DNA from: Mucilaginibacter sp. SJ
GTDB lineage: Bacteria; Bacteroidota; Bacteroidia; Sphingobacteriales; Sphingobacteriaceae
NCBI RefSeq assembly: GCF_028993635.1
Contig: NZ_CP118631.1
Span: 2,294,001 to 2,358,000, forward strand
DNA: 64,000 bases
Direction: 5' to 3'
The translations under genes and the position numbers were made by a program. Below are positions 49,532 through 58,400 of the stretch, one piece after another (the stretch's first letter is position 1; each line of letters opens with the position of its first letter). Below the pieces are notes generated by a model, which ran no database searches, was not told the DNA's origin, and was given only the letters and a program-made list of their open reading frames with translations.

Positions 49532-52500
49532 CTAATCAGCCAGTTCCCTTAAATCAACAGGCACCACGCGGGATATCCCTTGTTCAACCATGGTTACGCC
49601 GTAAATAACATCTGTACTTGCAATAGTTCGTTTGTTGTGGGATACAATGATGAATTGAGAGTCTTTAGAGAAGGTACGGATAATGTTATTGAACTTATCA
49701 ATATTGGTATCATCAAGCGGCGCGTCAACCTCATCAAAAATACAGAACGGGGCCGGTTTTAGCAGGTACAGTGAAAACAGGATAGCTGTTGCCGTGAGTG
49801 TTTTTTCTCCGCCCGATAGCTGGTTGATGGATAGTGGTCGTTTACCTTTTGGCTTCGCGATGATATCGATATCCGATTCGAGCGGATGATCAGGATCGGT
49901 CAGGATCAGATCGCATGAATCCTCTTCATTAAACAGCGAGCGGAATACTTTGATAAAGTTTTCGCGCACCATAATAAACGCCGTCATGAACTTATCTTTC
50001 GCAGTATCGTCAATCTCCTGTATGGTAGCCAGCAATGATGCTTTGGCTTCGCTCAGGTCTTTCTTTTGCGCCTGGATAAAGGTATAACGTTCGTTCATTT
50101 CGCTATAGGCTTCAACCGCCATCGGGTTTATGGCGCCAAAATCATCCAGTTGTTTTTTTAGCTTTTCAGCTTTTTCACGCAGCTCCTGTTCGTTTTCACC
50201 TTCCGGCGCTTCGCTTTCAGGCAGGTCTTCAATATCTATATTAAACTCAACCGAAAGACGCTCTTTCAGCGCGTTCAGGTCTATCTTTAAATTATTTCGT
50301 TCGTCGCGCAGCTCGTTCTCAATAACTTCGCTGTTTTCTTTTTTGCGCCTCAATGAGCTTACCTGGCTCTCATTTTCTGTGATGAGGCCTCGCCATTGAT
50401 AGTACTCTTGTTCGGCTTGCTGTGTAGCTTTCTCGAGGCTTTCCTTCTGCTCATACATTTCAAGCAGGTTGTCGTCTGAGTTATCGGCCAGTTTCAGGTT
50501 TTCCTGTATGGCAACTTTTACTTTTTCAAGCTCGCTGCTATTTTGGCGGATACGTGTTTCAAGGCTTTCCTGCTGGGTATCACGATAGTCAAGGTCTTTC
50601 ATTAAACCCGATACCTTATTTTGTTGCTGATGAAAACGGATGTTTTCCTGATTGTAGGCGTTTGACTGTACGGAAACGTATTCGTTCAACTCGTTAAAAG
50701 CCATCTGCTTATCGGCCAATAAATCACTTTGGATCTGCCGCTGGGTTTTCAGCTCGGCTAATTGCGGGTGCAGGGCAGCCATTTCATCTTTTATCCCGGA
50801 AATTTTGCGGGCGATATCTTCTTTACGGTTAAGGCTGTTTTCAATAAAAGTTTGATATTGCTCCTGGCGGGTTTTTACAGTGATCAACTCGTTATTTAAA
50901 CGGTTCAGGATCTGTTGCTGTTCATTGATCTCAGCTGCCTTGGTTGACGAACGTAAAATTGCAAGCTTGTTCTGTAATTCTTCAGACTTCGTACGAAATG
51001 AACCCACCTGGTTCTCTATTCCCCGGATCTCTTTAGCCAAATTCTCCAGGTTTTTAGCACGCCCGATCCTTTTACCTTCAAACAAACCCACAGACCCACC
51101 GGCCATGGTATGTTTTGATTTATTGAACTTACCGCTCTTGCCGATTAACACAACGCCCTGCGGTAAAGTTTCGCTATTGATCTGGCCTTCTTTATCGTCA
51201 TCAACCAGGTAAACACCTTTAAGCAGGTAATTACAAAGCGGCAGGTAACGTTTTTCAACCTCAATTACGCCAAGGGCCGGTACGGCATCTGTTCTTTCAA
51301 AATTAACCTGCGCAGCTACCTCATCAGCATAATTGTTCAGCACAAAAAAGTTTGCACGCCCCTTAGCCGAATTACTGAGCAGGTTGATAGCCTTTACCGC
51401 GTCATCGTAACTTTCAACCACGTAGTAGTTCATGAGCGGCTCCAGGTAGTTTTCAATAGCTACCCGGTATTCCTCCTTGCAAAAAAGCACATCACTAAAT
51501 AGTGGAGCATTTTTGGCCCAGTCAGTGTTCTTTTTCAGGAACCTGATTGACTCGGGGAAGCCCTCCAAGCTATCAACCATACTTTTGGTAAGGTTATATT
51601 CGTTTTGCTTGGCATCAAGACGACGGCTCTCTTTTATAATGGTATCCTTAACCGAGTTCAACTCAACATCGGTTTCGGCAATTTGTTCTTTTAATTTATT
51701 TTCAAACTCAACAGCCTGCTGAAATTCATCGTCGAGTGTTTCCTTGCGGTATTGCAGCTCGGCAACCACCTGGTTAAAGTGCGATAGCTCCACCTCTTTA
51801 TTGGTGGTATCTTCCATATTGCGCTGGCTTTCCTGCTCCAAAGCCTGCTGCTGAATTTGTAATATATCCAGGTCTTTTTCTGCCTTATAAGCCTGGTTTT
51901 GCAGGCGGGTATTGATAGTATTAAGCTCGTTGAGCTCATTACGTGCTTCGGTTTGTTGTGCACGTAATTCATCAACGGCTTCTTTTAAATCAGAAAGTTT
52001 GCTTTGGATGGTTTGCAGCGCTTCATCCTCGGTGGCCTTTTCCTCGTTTAAGCGTTTAATGTTGTATAATACGTGGTTCAGCTGGTTTTTGTCCCGTTCT
52101 AACTCTTCAGTCAGACGCGATTCCTTATCTTGTTGAAACTTCAACTGTTCATTCTTGATCTTCTTTTCGCTTTCGTAAGCCCGAATCTTTGAAACAAACT
52201 CATTGGTTGTTTTTTGCTGAACAGAAAGGTTCTTTTCTTTGGTGATGCTATCCAGCTTTTGTTGCTGTAAAGTCGCTTCCAAAGTATCAATCTGGGCTAC
52301 GATATCGCCCTTCTCGGCCTTATGCTTTAGCTCCTGCTCCTCTATCTTTTTCAATGATTCGCTGAAAGCCACGATCCTGAATGAAGCCAGCATAATGCTC
52401 AATGTTTTATACTGCTCCTTGAGGCGATAGTATCGTTCAGTTTTCTTCGCCTGGTTCTCCAGCGATTTGAGGTTTTTCTCAATCTCAAACAACAGGTCAT

Positions 52501-53074
52501 CAACACGGGCCAAATCGGCTTCTGTCTCTTTCAGCTTACTGAAAGTTTGCTTTTTACGAAGCTTGTATTTAGAGATGCCCGATGCTTCCTCAAACAGGTT
52601 ACGGCGCGAGCCCTCCTTGTTGGTAATGATCTCATCGATCATCCGGAGCTCGATGATAGAATAGGAGTCGGAGCCGATACCCGTATCCAAAAAAAGATCG
52701 GTAATATCCTTTAAACGGCACTGTACATCGTTAAGCCGGTATTCGCTTTCGCCCGTGCGGTAAAGCTTACGGGTAAGTGTTACCTGCGAATAATCGGTTG
52801 GCAGTACGTTTTTTGTATTATCAAAAGTGAGAGAAACTTCGGCAAGGTTAGCTGATTTACGGCTTTTGGTACCGTTAAAAATAACGTTATCCATTTTCTC
52901 CGAACGGAGCATCCGGGTGCTTTGCTCACCCAAAACCCAACGGATAGAATCAACAACGTTCGACTTACCACAACCGTTAGGCCCCACAATAGCGGTAACA
53001 CCCTCATTAAAATTGATGGTTATTTTATCGCCAAAACTCTTGAAGCCCTTGATTTCTAAACGGGTAAGCTGCAT
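49532..53074 (-). CDS. smc: Chromosome segregation protein SMC
   Basis: 1180 residues, full-length SMC. Walker A GPNGCGKS at 31-38, two long coiled coils around a hinge at about 500-660 (FPESIRFLKKNTDWAKNAP onward), the ABC signature LSGGEKTLTA and Walker B FCIFDEVDAPLDD. With ScpA/ScpB it forms the bacterial condensin that organises and separates chromosomes. It is transcribed alone here. Sequence is complete. Confidence 0.97.
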   Translation of the reverse strand: MQLTRLEIKGFKSFGDKITINFNEGVTAIVGPNGCGKSNVVDSIRWVLGEQSTRMLRSEKMDNVIFNGTKSRKSANLAEVSLTFDNTKNVLPTDYSQVTLTRKLYRTGESEYRLNDVQCRLKDITDLFLDTGIGSDSYSIIELRMIDEIITNKEGSRRNLFEEASGISKYKLRKKQTFSKLKETEADLARVDDLLFEIEKNLKSLENQAKKTERYYRLKEQYKTLSIMLASFRIVAFSESLKKIEEQELKHKAEKGDIVAQIDTLEATLQQQKLDSITKEKNLSVQQKTTNEFVSKIRAYESEKKIKNEQLKFQQDKESRLTEELERDKNQLNHVLYNIKRLNEEKATEDEALQTIQSKLSDLKEAVDELRAQQTEARNELNELNTINTRLQNQAYKAEKDLDILQIQQQALEQESQRNMEDTTNKEVELSHFNQVVAELQYRKETLDDEFQQAVEFENKLKEQIAETDVELNSVKDTIIKESRRLDAKQNEYNLTKSMVDSLEGFPESIRFLKKNTDWAKNAPLFSDVLFCKEEYRVAIENYLEPLMNYYVVESYDDAVKAINLLSNSAKGRANFFVLNNYADEVAAQVNFERTDAVPALGVIEVEKRYLPLCNYLLKGVYLVDDDKEGQINSETLPQGVVLIGKSGKFNKSKHTMAGGSVGLFEGKRIGRAKNLENLAKEIRGIENQVGSFRTKSEELQNKLAILRSSTKAAEINEQQQILNRLNNELITVKTRQEQYQTFIENSLNRKEDIARKISGIKDEMAALHPQLAELKTQRQIQSDLLADKQMAFNELNEYVSVQSNAYNQENIRFHQQQNKVSGLMKDLDYRDTQQESLETRIRQNSSELEKVKVAIQENLKLADNSDDNLLEMYEQKESLEKATQQAEQEYYQWRGLITENESQVSSLRRKKENSEVIENELRDERNNLKIDLNALKERLSVEFNIDIEDLPESEAPEGENEQELREKAEKLKKQLDDFGAINPMAVEAYSEMNERYTFIQAQKKDLSEAKASLLATIQEIDDTAKDKFMTAFIMVRENFIKVFRSLFNEEDSCDLILTDPDHPLESDIDIIAKPKGKRPLSINQLSGGEKTLTATAILFSLYLLKPAPFCIFDEVDAPLDDTNIDKFNNIIRTFSKDSQFIIVSHNKRTIASTDVIYGVTMVEQGISRVVPVDLRELAD

Positions 53075-53199
53075 TTAATTTATTAAGTACCTTGCAAAGT
53101 CCAAACCTCCAAAGTAATCATAAAAAATTGAGTTTTGAAAGTATATTTTGATTTGAGGCGAAAGGAAAAAGGCTAAAGGTGAAAGGATAATGTAGTTAA

Positions 53200-53287
53200 T
53201 CATTGCGAGCGCAGCGCGGCAATCGCTTGCTTTACAGGGCGGCTATGCCTCTGCGCGATTACTTCGTCGTTCCTCCCTGCAATAACA
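53200..53287. repeat. Interspersed repeat of the CATTGCGAGCG / TCGTTCCTCC type
   Basis: CATTGCGAGCGCAGCGCGG...GCGATTACTTCGTCGTTCCTCC: imperfect inverted halves with the CAATCGC/GCGATT core. Elements of this type recur in many bacterial genomes. It lies between smc and phzF on 224 bases otherwise free of genes. Confidence 0.6.
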
Positions 53288-53298
53288 TGAAGAAGGAA

Positions 53299-54084
53299 TC
53301 AAACCCTTATCTCCCCTTTCAAATAAGTAACCGCTTTACCGCTCATCAATACCCTGTCACCTTTAAGCTCGCACCAAAGCTCACCGCGGCGGGCCGAAAG
53401 CTGGTAGGCGTGAAGCGTATCCTTACCCAAGCGTTTAGCCCAATACGGGATCAGGTTACAATGTGCCGAGCCGGTAACCGGATCTTCGGGGATGCCTGCG
53501 CCGGGGGCAAAAAAGCGGGAAACAAAATCAGAGTTTTCGCCGGGTGCGGTAGCTATGATCCCTACCGTATCCATTTTTGACATGGCAAAGAAATCGGGCG
53601 TAAGTTCTCTGATATCCTGCTCGGTTTCATAAACAATGAAGTAATCGCGTGAGCGTAAAAAAGCTACAGGCTGTTTTTCGCCAAGCGCTTCGGCTAATCC
53701 GTTCGGCGCCTCAATGGGAATTGGCGGGCGCGACGGAAAATCCATGGTATATTTATCGCCATCGCGCTTTACGGTTAGCGTTCCGGCTTTTACTGTTTCA
53801 AAATGGATTACATCTCTCTCATATCCCAGCTCCGAAAAAAGAATATGAGCCGATGCCAGGGTAGCATGCCCGCAAAGATCTATCTCATACTCGGGCGTAA
53901 ACCAGCGAAGCATATAGCCCTCCCGACTTTTTACAAAAAAAGCAGTTTCTGCAAGGTTATTTTCGATGGCTATCATTTGCATAGTAACATCAGGCAGCCA
54001 TTCATTAAGCGGGCAAATAGCCGCCGGGTTACCGCCAAAAAGCTTATCGGTAAACGCGTCGGCCTGGTATATGGGGATGGTCAT
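53299..54084 (-). CDS. PhzF family protein
   Basis: 261 residues of the diaminopimelate-epimerase-like fold: IYQADAFTDKLFGGNPAAI at the front, LAETAFF with the conserved glutamate, DLCGHATLASA and DPVTGSAHC in the second half. PhzF isomerises a phenazine precursor; most relatives are of unknown substrate. No phenazine genes are present, so a generic isomerase role is all that can be said. Confidence 0.92.
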   Translation of the reverse strand: MTIPIYQADAFTDKLFGGNPAAICPLNEWLPDVTMQMIAIENNLAETAFFVKSREGYMLRWFTPEYEIDLCGHATLASAHILFSELGYERDVIHFETVKAGTLTVKRDGDKYTMDFPSRPPIPIEAPNGLAEALGEKQPVAFLRSRDYFIVYETEQDIRELTPDFFAMSKMDTVGIIATAPGENSDFVSRFFAPGAGIPEDPVTGSAHCNLIPYWAKRLGKDTLHAYQLSARRGELWCELKGDRVLMSGKAVTYLKGEIRV

Positions 54085-54177
54085 AAAAAATATTGTATTT
54101 TAGCTAATATAGTAAGGAGAGTGTCAAGATGCAAGAATATGAGAAACAAGATACAAGAGAAAAGAATTAAGATGCGA

Positions 54178-54262
54178 GACTATAAGAGTCAAGGTTTTTA
54201 TTATTCAGAGCCCGTAATTGCTTTTCCTGCTTCTTTATTCTTTCATCTTGACTCTCATAGTC
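54178..54262. repeat. Inverted repeat with GACTATAAGAGTCAAG arms
   Basis: Arms 54178-54193 and 54247-54262 pair over 16 bases with one mismatch. The surrounding bases (AAGATGCAAGA, CTTGATTCT) repeat related units. Between phzF and the CBM48-repeat gene. Confidence 0.6.
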
Positions 54263-54297
54263 TTGATTCTTACCTCTTGGTTCTTGCAATCCTGCTT

Positions 54298-55731
54298 CTA
54301 TAATTGTTCGATCCATAAAACGGAATTACCCGAATTATATTGGTTAGGTTCGTAAAGTTTATTGCCCGGGTCAATCATCCATTTACCATCTACAATAAAC
54401 TTGTACAGTTGCTTGCCGGGTTTCAGGTAAACACTTACAGTCCACTCTTTACCGTTAAAAGCAAGTGTGTAACCAAAATCATCAAAGTTGTTAAAACTGC
54501 CTGCTAAATGCACTTTTTTAGCATTACTGAAGCCGCTTAGCTTAAACGTATAATTGGGTTTCACCGAAATATATGAATTAACAACGCCACCCTCCATCAT
54601 ATTACGAGGGTTTTTGGGGTCGGTGATCCAGTTATCATCCACAACAAACTTATAGCCATAATTGCCCGGCGGAATAATTAAGGACGATGCCCAGCCCGTT
54701 TTGGTTTTGGTAAGCGGGATCAGGCCATGTTCCCAATTATTGAAGCTTCCGCCTACGTACACTTTCTTTGCGCTGGTATAACCATCAAGCTTAAACACAA
54801 CCGTTTCGCCAAGGTTCAGTACTGAGTTGGTATATCCATCAGCGCTCTGTATTTTATTAGGATTAGCCGGGTCGGTGATCCATTTGCCATCAACCAGGAA
54901 ACGATATGCCTGTGTGCCTTCGTGCAAGTAAAGCTGTTTTTGCCAGCCTTTGGGATTTTTCTCGAGGACGATATTGTTAGCGTCCCAATCATTAAAGCTC
55001 GCCACCAGTGTTATTTTACGGGCATTGGTGTATCCGTTCAGCTTAAAAGTATAGTTATAACGAAAGTATATCGAATTATCATCATGATCGCTCACCAGGT
55101 TGTTATAACGGTCACTGATCCAATGGCCATCTACAATAAACTTATATTCATACTTGCCGGGTTTCAGTTTTATGTCGGCAATCCAGCCGCTGTCGGTTTT
55201 GGCCATGATACCTTTAAGGGTGCTCCAATTATTGAAGTTGCCTGATAACAACACTCTTTTATTTTGGGCATAGCCGGGCAAAAAGAAACGGGTTAAACCA
55301 GATGGCAATTCATGAACGGTAACTTTAGCAAAGTAATTGATACCGAAGCTAACATCAGCCGGATACCCCGGCGACTCGTTATCATCGTTATCTATTTTAG
55401 TAGTTATCAGGTACGGTGTGGCTTGCGGATTCAGGTTAAGGCTCTCAAGCGGCCTGTCGAACTCTATTACATTTCCCCGTTTTTCGGCCATTGTCCAGCC
55501 GTCTTTTTTCAGGACGGTAAAATCGCCTTTTAAAACAGCAGCCGCATTTGCATCTTTTAACCCGGCTTTTTTGAGCAAGCTATCCAATTCTGTTTTGGAT
55601 GAGCGCATATCAATAAGCAGGACGAGATTATCCTTGCCCATGATCAGTTTATTGCGTTTTTGCGCTGTTGCATGTATGGCCATGCAAACCATCGCAAAAA
55701 AAACAATAACTATACGCCCGCGCCTTTTCAT
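54298..55731 (-). CDS. Exported protein with four glycogen-binding (CBM48/AMPK-type) repeats
   Basis: 477 residues from the ATG at 55731 (MKRRGRIVIVFFAMVCMAIHATAQ, a signal peptide). From about residue 155 there are four repeats with xGxFNxW (GNFNNW, ASFNDW, GSFNNW, GSFNNF), Y(K/R)F(I/V/L)VD and WxxDP, the signature of glycogen-binding CBM48/AMPK-beta domains. Residues about 25-150 do not match a family I recognise. No catalytic domain is present. The first ATG of the open frame at 55812 overlaps the neighbouring gene and is rejected. It starts one base after the retropepsin stop. Confidence 0.85.
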   Translation of the reverse strand: MKRRGRIVIVFFAMVCMAIHATAQKRNKLIMGKDNLVLLIDMRSSKTELDSLLKKAGLKDANAAAVLKGDFTVLKKDGWTMAEKRGNVIEFDRPLESLNLNPQATPYLITTKIDNDDNESPGYPADVSFGINYFAKVTVHELPSGLTRFFLPGYAQNKRVLLSGNFNNWSTLKGIMAKTDSGWIADIKLKPGKYEYKFIVDGHWISDRYNNLVSDHDDNSIYFRYNYTFKLNGYTNARKITLVASFNDWDANNIVLEKNPKGWQKQLYLHEGTQAYRFLVDGKWITDPANPNKIQSADGYTNSVLNLGETVVFKLDGYTSAKKVYVGGSFNNWEHGLIPLTKTKTGWASSLIIPPGNYGYKFVVDDNWITDPKNPRNMMEGGVVNSYISVKPNYTFKLSGFSNAKKVHLAGSFNNFDDFGYTLAFNGKEWTVSVYLKPGKQLYKFIVDGKWMIDPGNKLYEPNQYNSGNSVLWIEQL

Positions 55732-55732
55732 A

Positions 55733-56704
55733 TTACTGGTTACTGTAAATGTACATTTCAAATTCTTTTTTAACAAAGTTGATGGTGAATATGCCGCGCA
55801 CAAAGAAGTCATATCCTAAAACACCATCAATTTTATAGCCATAAGCATTCCCCATTTTTTCGAGATTGGTTATTAAAATACGGTTTTTAATGTACTTTCG
55901 GTCGCCGACAACCAAATTATCAAAGCGCGTATAGATCACATCGATAGAGGTACCGCCGATACCCGTAATTTTTGAGCGGCTGATAACCTCCATATCAGGA
56001 ATCAGTTTTTTTGAACGCCGGTAGTCGAGCAAACTGGTTTCGGCGGCGCTGTCAAAAGCAAACCAAAGCGCATTGTCGTTAACAGTACCCTTCAGTAAAA
56101 TAACATCATTGAGCATACGGAAAGAACTTACCATAAAACGATCGTGAAATACCTTTTCGGCTTCGGGGATGTTACCATTCTCATCAAGCTTTTGGATGTA
56201 TAGTGTATTTCTGAAAAGATCAACAGTGATCGCGAAATCGGAAAACAGCCCGGTACCCAGCAATCCCAATATTTTGATCCGCTTACCGTTTTCTATAGAT
56301 GAGAGATCGGTAACATCGGCCCGGAGCTTTGGATAATGCAATTCAAGGATGTTAAAATTACGGATATAAGTTATAAATGAGCTGTTAGCGTACCCGTTAA
56401 TGCCCGCCGATTCCTGTTCGGCTACGTGTGGCAGATACCTGAAATAAGTTTCGTTTAAAACCAGGTACGGTGCGCCGGTATCCAGCACAAAATTGCCTTC
56501 AAGGGTATCAACCTGAGCTTCAATAAGGATCAGGTTCCCGGCCCTTTTTATTGGAACGACTAAAGTTTTAAAATCACCGGTGGGCGATGGATCAGGTTTT
56601 GCATTTTTAAAGGTGATGCCATTGATGGTCACGTGTTCGCTACCTGCCGCATTGAAACTGCAGGTAAAAAGCAACATGATCAACAGAAAATAAACCTTAG
56701 GCAT
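55733..56704 (-). CDS. Retropepsin-like aspartic protease, exported
   Basis: 323 residues with a signal peptide (about 1-21, ending NAAGS). Two pepsin-type halves: FVLDTGAPYLVL with the DTG triad near residue 75, and FAFDSAAETSLL, where the triad reads DSA. Such single-chain retropepsin-like proteins of Bacteroidota act in the periplasm or outer membrane. It is tightly coupled with the CBM48-repeat protein downstream, suggesting a joint function on the same envelope target. Confidence 0.85.
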   Translation of the reverse strand: MPKVYFLLIMLLFTCSFNAAGSEHVTINGITFKNAKPDPSPTGDFKTLVVPIKRAGNLILIEAQVDTLEGNFVLDTGAPYLVLNETYFRYLPHVAEQESAGINGYANSSFITYIRNFNILELHYPKLRADVTDLSSIENGKRIKILGLLGTGLFSDFAITVDLFRNTLYIQKLDENGNIPEAEKVFHDRFMVSSFRMLNDVILLKGTVNDNALWFAFDSAAETSLLDYRRSKKLIPDMEVISRSKITGIGGTSIDVIYTRFDNLVVGDRKYIKNRILITNLEKMGNAYGYKIDGVLGYDFFVRGIFTINFVKKEFEMYIYSNQ

Positions 56705-56904
56705 CGCGTTAAATACTGATACCTAATAGACAATGGCTAAACTGATGTAGTTACAGTAGAAACATTATTTAGTTTCAGAATACGCTACTTGTTTCGGAAC
56801 GATCCCCTATTTTACGTTATATGGCAATGAGCCCGGTACGTTGCTCCATACTAATGTGTTGTTCCTGCGATATATAGAACGGGGAAATACTCATTCCATG
56901 TTTA

Positions 56905-56944
56905 CGTCCACGCTCACTTTAGCGTTGCTATGTGAGCGTGGACG
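56905..56944. repeat. Hairpin repeat with CGTCCACGCTCAC arms
   Basis: Perfect 13-base arms 56905-56917 and 56932-56944 with a 14-base loop. The arms contain GAGCGTGGACG, a known style of repeated palindrome. It lies 38 bases from the end of the AraC-Ogt gene. Confidence 0.7.
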
Positions 56945-56981
56945 CTTGAGGGGAATTGCATATTCCCCATGCTCACAAACC

Positions 56982-57833
56982 TTATTCAACCCGCTCCTTC
57001 AGCGCTGCTTCCCAGCCTATTATTGCGTTTTTACGGGTACTGCCCCAATGATACTGGCCGATTTCGCCAGTTGATTTGATTACCCGGTGACATGGGATCA
57101 GGAACGCTACGGGGTTACTACCCACTGCGGTGCCGACTGCGCGGTAAGCATTTTCGCTGCCTGCTTTTTTGGCAAGTGAGGAATAAGTGGTCAATCCGCC
57201 GGGAGGTACTTTTAATAATGTTTCCCATACTTTGATCTGGAAATCGGTTCCTTTTAGATGCAGCTTGATCTCGTCCAAACGGCTCCAATCCTGCGTAAAA
57301 ATAAAAAGGGCGTTCTGCTGGATCCTGTCGACTAACTGGTTGAATACCGCATTAGGAAAACTTATCTTCAGTTGCTCCAATGCTTTCTCTTCGCCCTCAT
57401 CAACAAAAGCCATATGGCAAATCCCTTTAGCAGTGGATGCTACAATCACCTTACCAAAAGGTGTATCTGCAAACGAATAGTTGATATGCAGCATGGCTCC
57501 ACCGTTACGGTATTCGCCGGGGGTCATACCTTCTACCTTAATAAAAAGGTCATGCAGCCGGCCACCTCCCGAAAGACCTGTTTGCAGCGCGGTATTAAAA
57601 ACATTCGCGTCTTCATGTTTCAATATTTCCTTGGCATGCTCCACACTCAAATACTGCAGGAATTGTTTTGGGGTTACCCCTGCCCAATCCTTAAACATCC
57701 GTTGAAAATGAAAGGGACTTAAATTAACATGTTCCGCAACTTCGTCCAGTTTAGGCTGTGCCTTAAAATTCTCCCTGAAAAAGCCAATCGCGTCGGCTAT
57801 GCGGGTATAATCTATCTCTTGTTGAGTTTTCAT
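56982..57833 (-). CDS. AraC/O6-methylguanine-DNA methyltransferase fusion (Ada-like)
   Basis: 283 residues from the ATG at 57833; the TTG at 57884 is disfavoured because a TACCTTTG -7 box lies at 57892-57899, predicting a start of transcription around that base. Residues about 1-100 are an AraC-type DNA-binding domain (HVNLSPFHFQRMFKDW), residues about 190-283 the methyltransferase with active-site cysteine in PCHRVI. It repairs O6-alkylguanine and, as in Ada, may also regulate. The zinc-binding Cys domain at the front of Ada is absent. Confidence 0.92.
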   Translation of the reverse strand: MKTQQEIDYTRIADAIGFFRENFKAQPKLDEVAEHVNLSPFHFQRMFKDWAGVTPKQFLQYLSVEHAKEILKHEDANVFNTALQTGLSGGGRLHDLFIKVEGMTPGEYRNGGAMLHINYSFADTPFGKVIVASTAKGICHMAFVDEGEEKALEQLKISFPNAVFNQLVDRIQQNALFIFTQDWSRLDEIKLHLKGTDFQIKVWETLLKVPPGGLTTYSSLAKKAGSENAYRAVGTAVGSNPVAFLIPCHRVIKSTGEIGQYHWGSTRKNAIIGWEAALKERVE

Positions 57834-57891
57834 AAAGCCTTTTTTTAAATAAATTAAATTGTGTTTTTTGTATTTACAACACAAAGGTACC

Positions 57892-57899
57892 GGCCTCGT
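57892..57899 (-). promoter_or_regulatory. -7 box for the AraC-Ogt gene
   Basis: TACCTTTG on the minus strand, exact TAnnTTTG, 58 bases before the ATG at 57833. Confidence 0.55.
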
Positions 57900-57909
57900 C
57901 TATGCTCAA

Positions 57910-57927
57910 CAATCCGATTCTTGCGGA
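57910..57927. repeat. 18-base inverted repeat, left copy
   Basis: CAATCCGATTCTTGCGGA; its exact complement is at 58334-58351. The two enclose the DUF488 gene. The adjoining CTTGCGGAGTTT is also found at 42523-42534. Confidence 0.7.
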
Positions 57928-57931
57928 GTTT

Positions 57932-58285
57932 TCAGGCGATATGCTCTTCGATTATCTTGCTTAAAACTACCGCATTATTTAATTTCGGCTCTTTTGAAGA
58001 AAACACCAGCGTCACTGTTTTATGCTGCCTGATATAATCTACCAATTCATCCAAAGCCTTTGCACCCTCAATTTCGGCGCGGTATTTTTGGTTAAAGGCT
58101 TCAAATTTTTCAGGATCATGGTTGTACCATTTTCTTAGTTCGTTAGATGGAGCTACATCTTTAAACCACTTGTCAATTCGTTGGTCTTCCTTTTTTATCC
58201 CCCGCGGCCAAAGGCGGTCCACCAAAACCCTAACGCCATCTGCCTCGGTATATGGTTCATAAACCCGTTTAAGTTTAATCTTCAT
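57932..58285 (-). CDS. DUF488 family protein
   Basis: 117 residues from the ATG at 58285; a longer frame begins 50 codons upstream but reads through the inverted repeat and is rejected. KRVYEPYTEADGVRVLVDRLWPRGI, KDVAPSNELRKWYNH and VTLVFSSKEPKLNNAVVL are the DUF488 segments. Members are small cytoplasmic proteins of unknown biochemical role. It is enclosed by a perfect 18-base inverted repeat and is divergent from the 2OG oxygenase. Confidence 0.88.
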   Translation of the reverse strand: MKIKLKRVYEPYTEADGVRVLVDRLWPRGIKKEDQRIDKWFKDVAPSNELRKWYNHDPEKFEAFNQKYRAEIEGAKALDELVDYIRQHKTVTLVFSSKEPKLNNAVVLSKIIEEHIA

Positions 58286-58333
58286 GATAATGTATTTTAA
58301 TATTTTTTCTTCGATGGAACCGAAAGTATAAAT

Positions 58334-58351
58334 TCCGCAAGAATCGGATTG
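58334..58351. repeat. 18-base inverted repeat, right copy
   Basis: TCCGCAAGAATCGGATTG, exact complement of 57910-57927. Confidence 0.7.
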
Positions 58352-58371
58352 CCCACCAATCTTACTAACGA

Positions 58372-58379
58372 TAGTTTTG
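58372..58379 (+). promoter_or_regulatory. -7 box for the 2OG oxygenase gene
   Basis: TAGTTTTG, exact TAnnTTTG, 21 bases before the ATG at 58401; it excludes the in-frame TTG at 58377. Confidence 0.6.
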
Positions 58380-58400
58380 ATATTATTCAAAATAACAAAA

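Noticed and set aside
53299..54084. Phenazine biosynthesis
   Set aside because: A single PhzF-family gene is common outside phenazine producers and no other phz gene is present.
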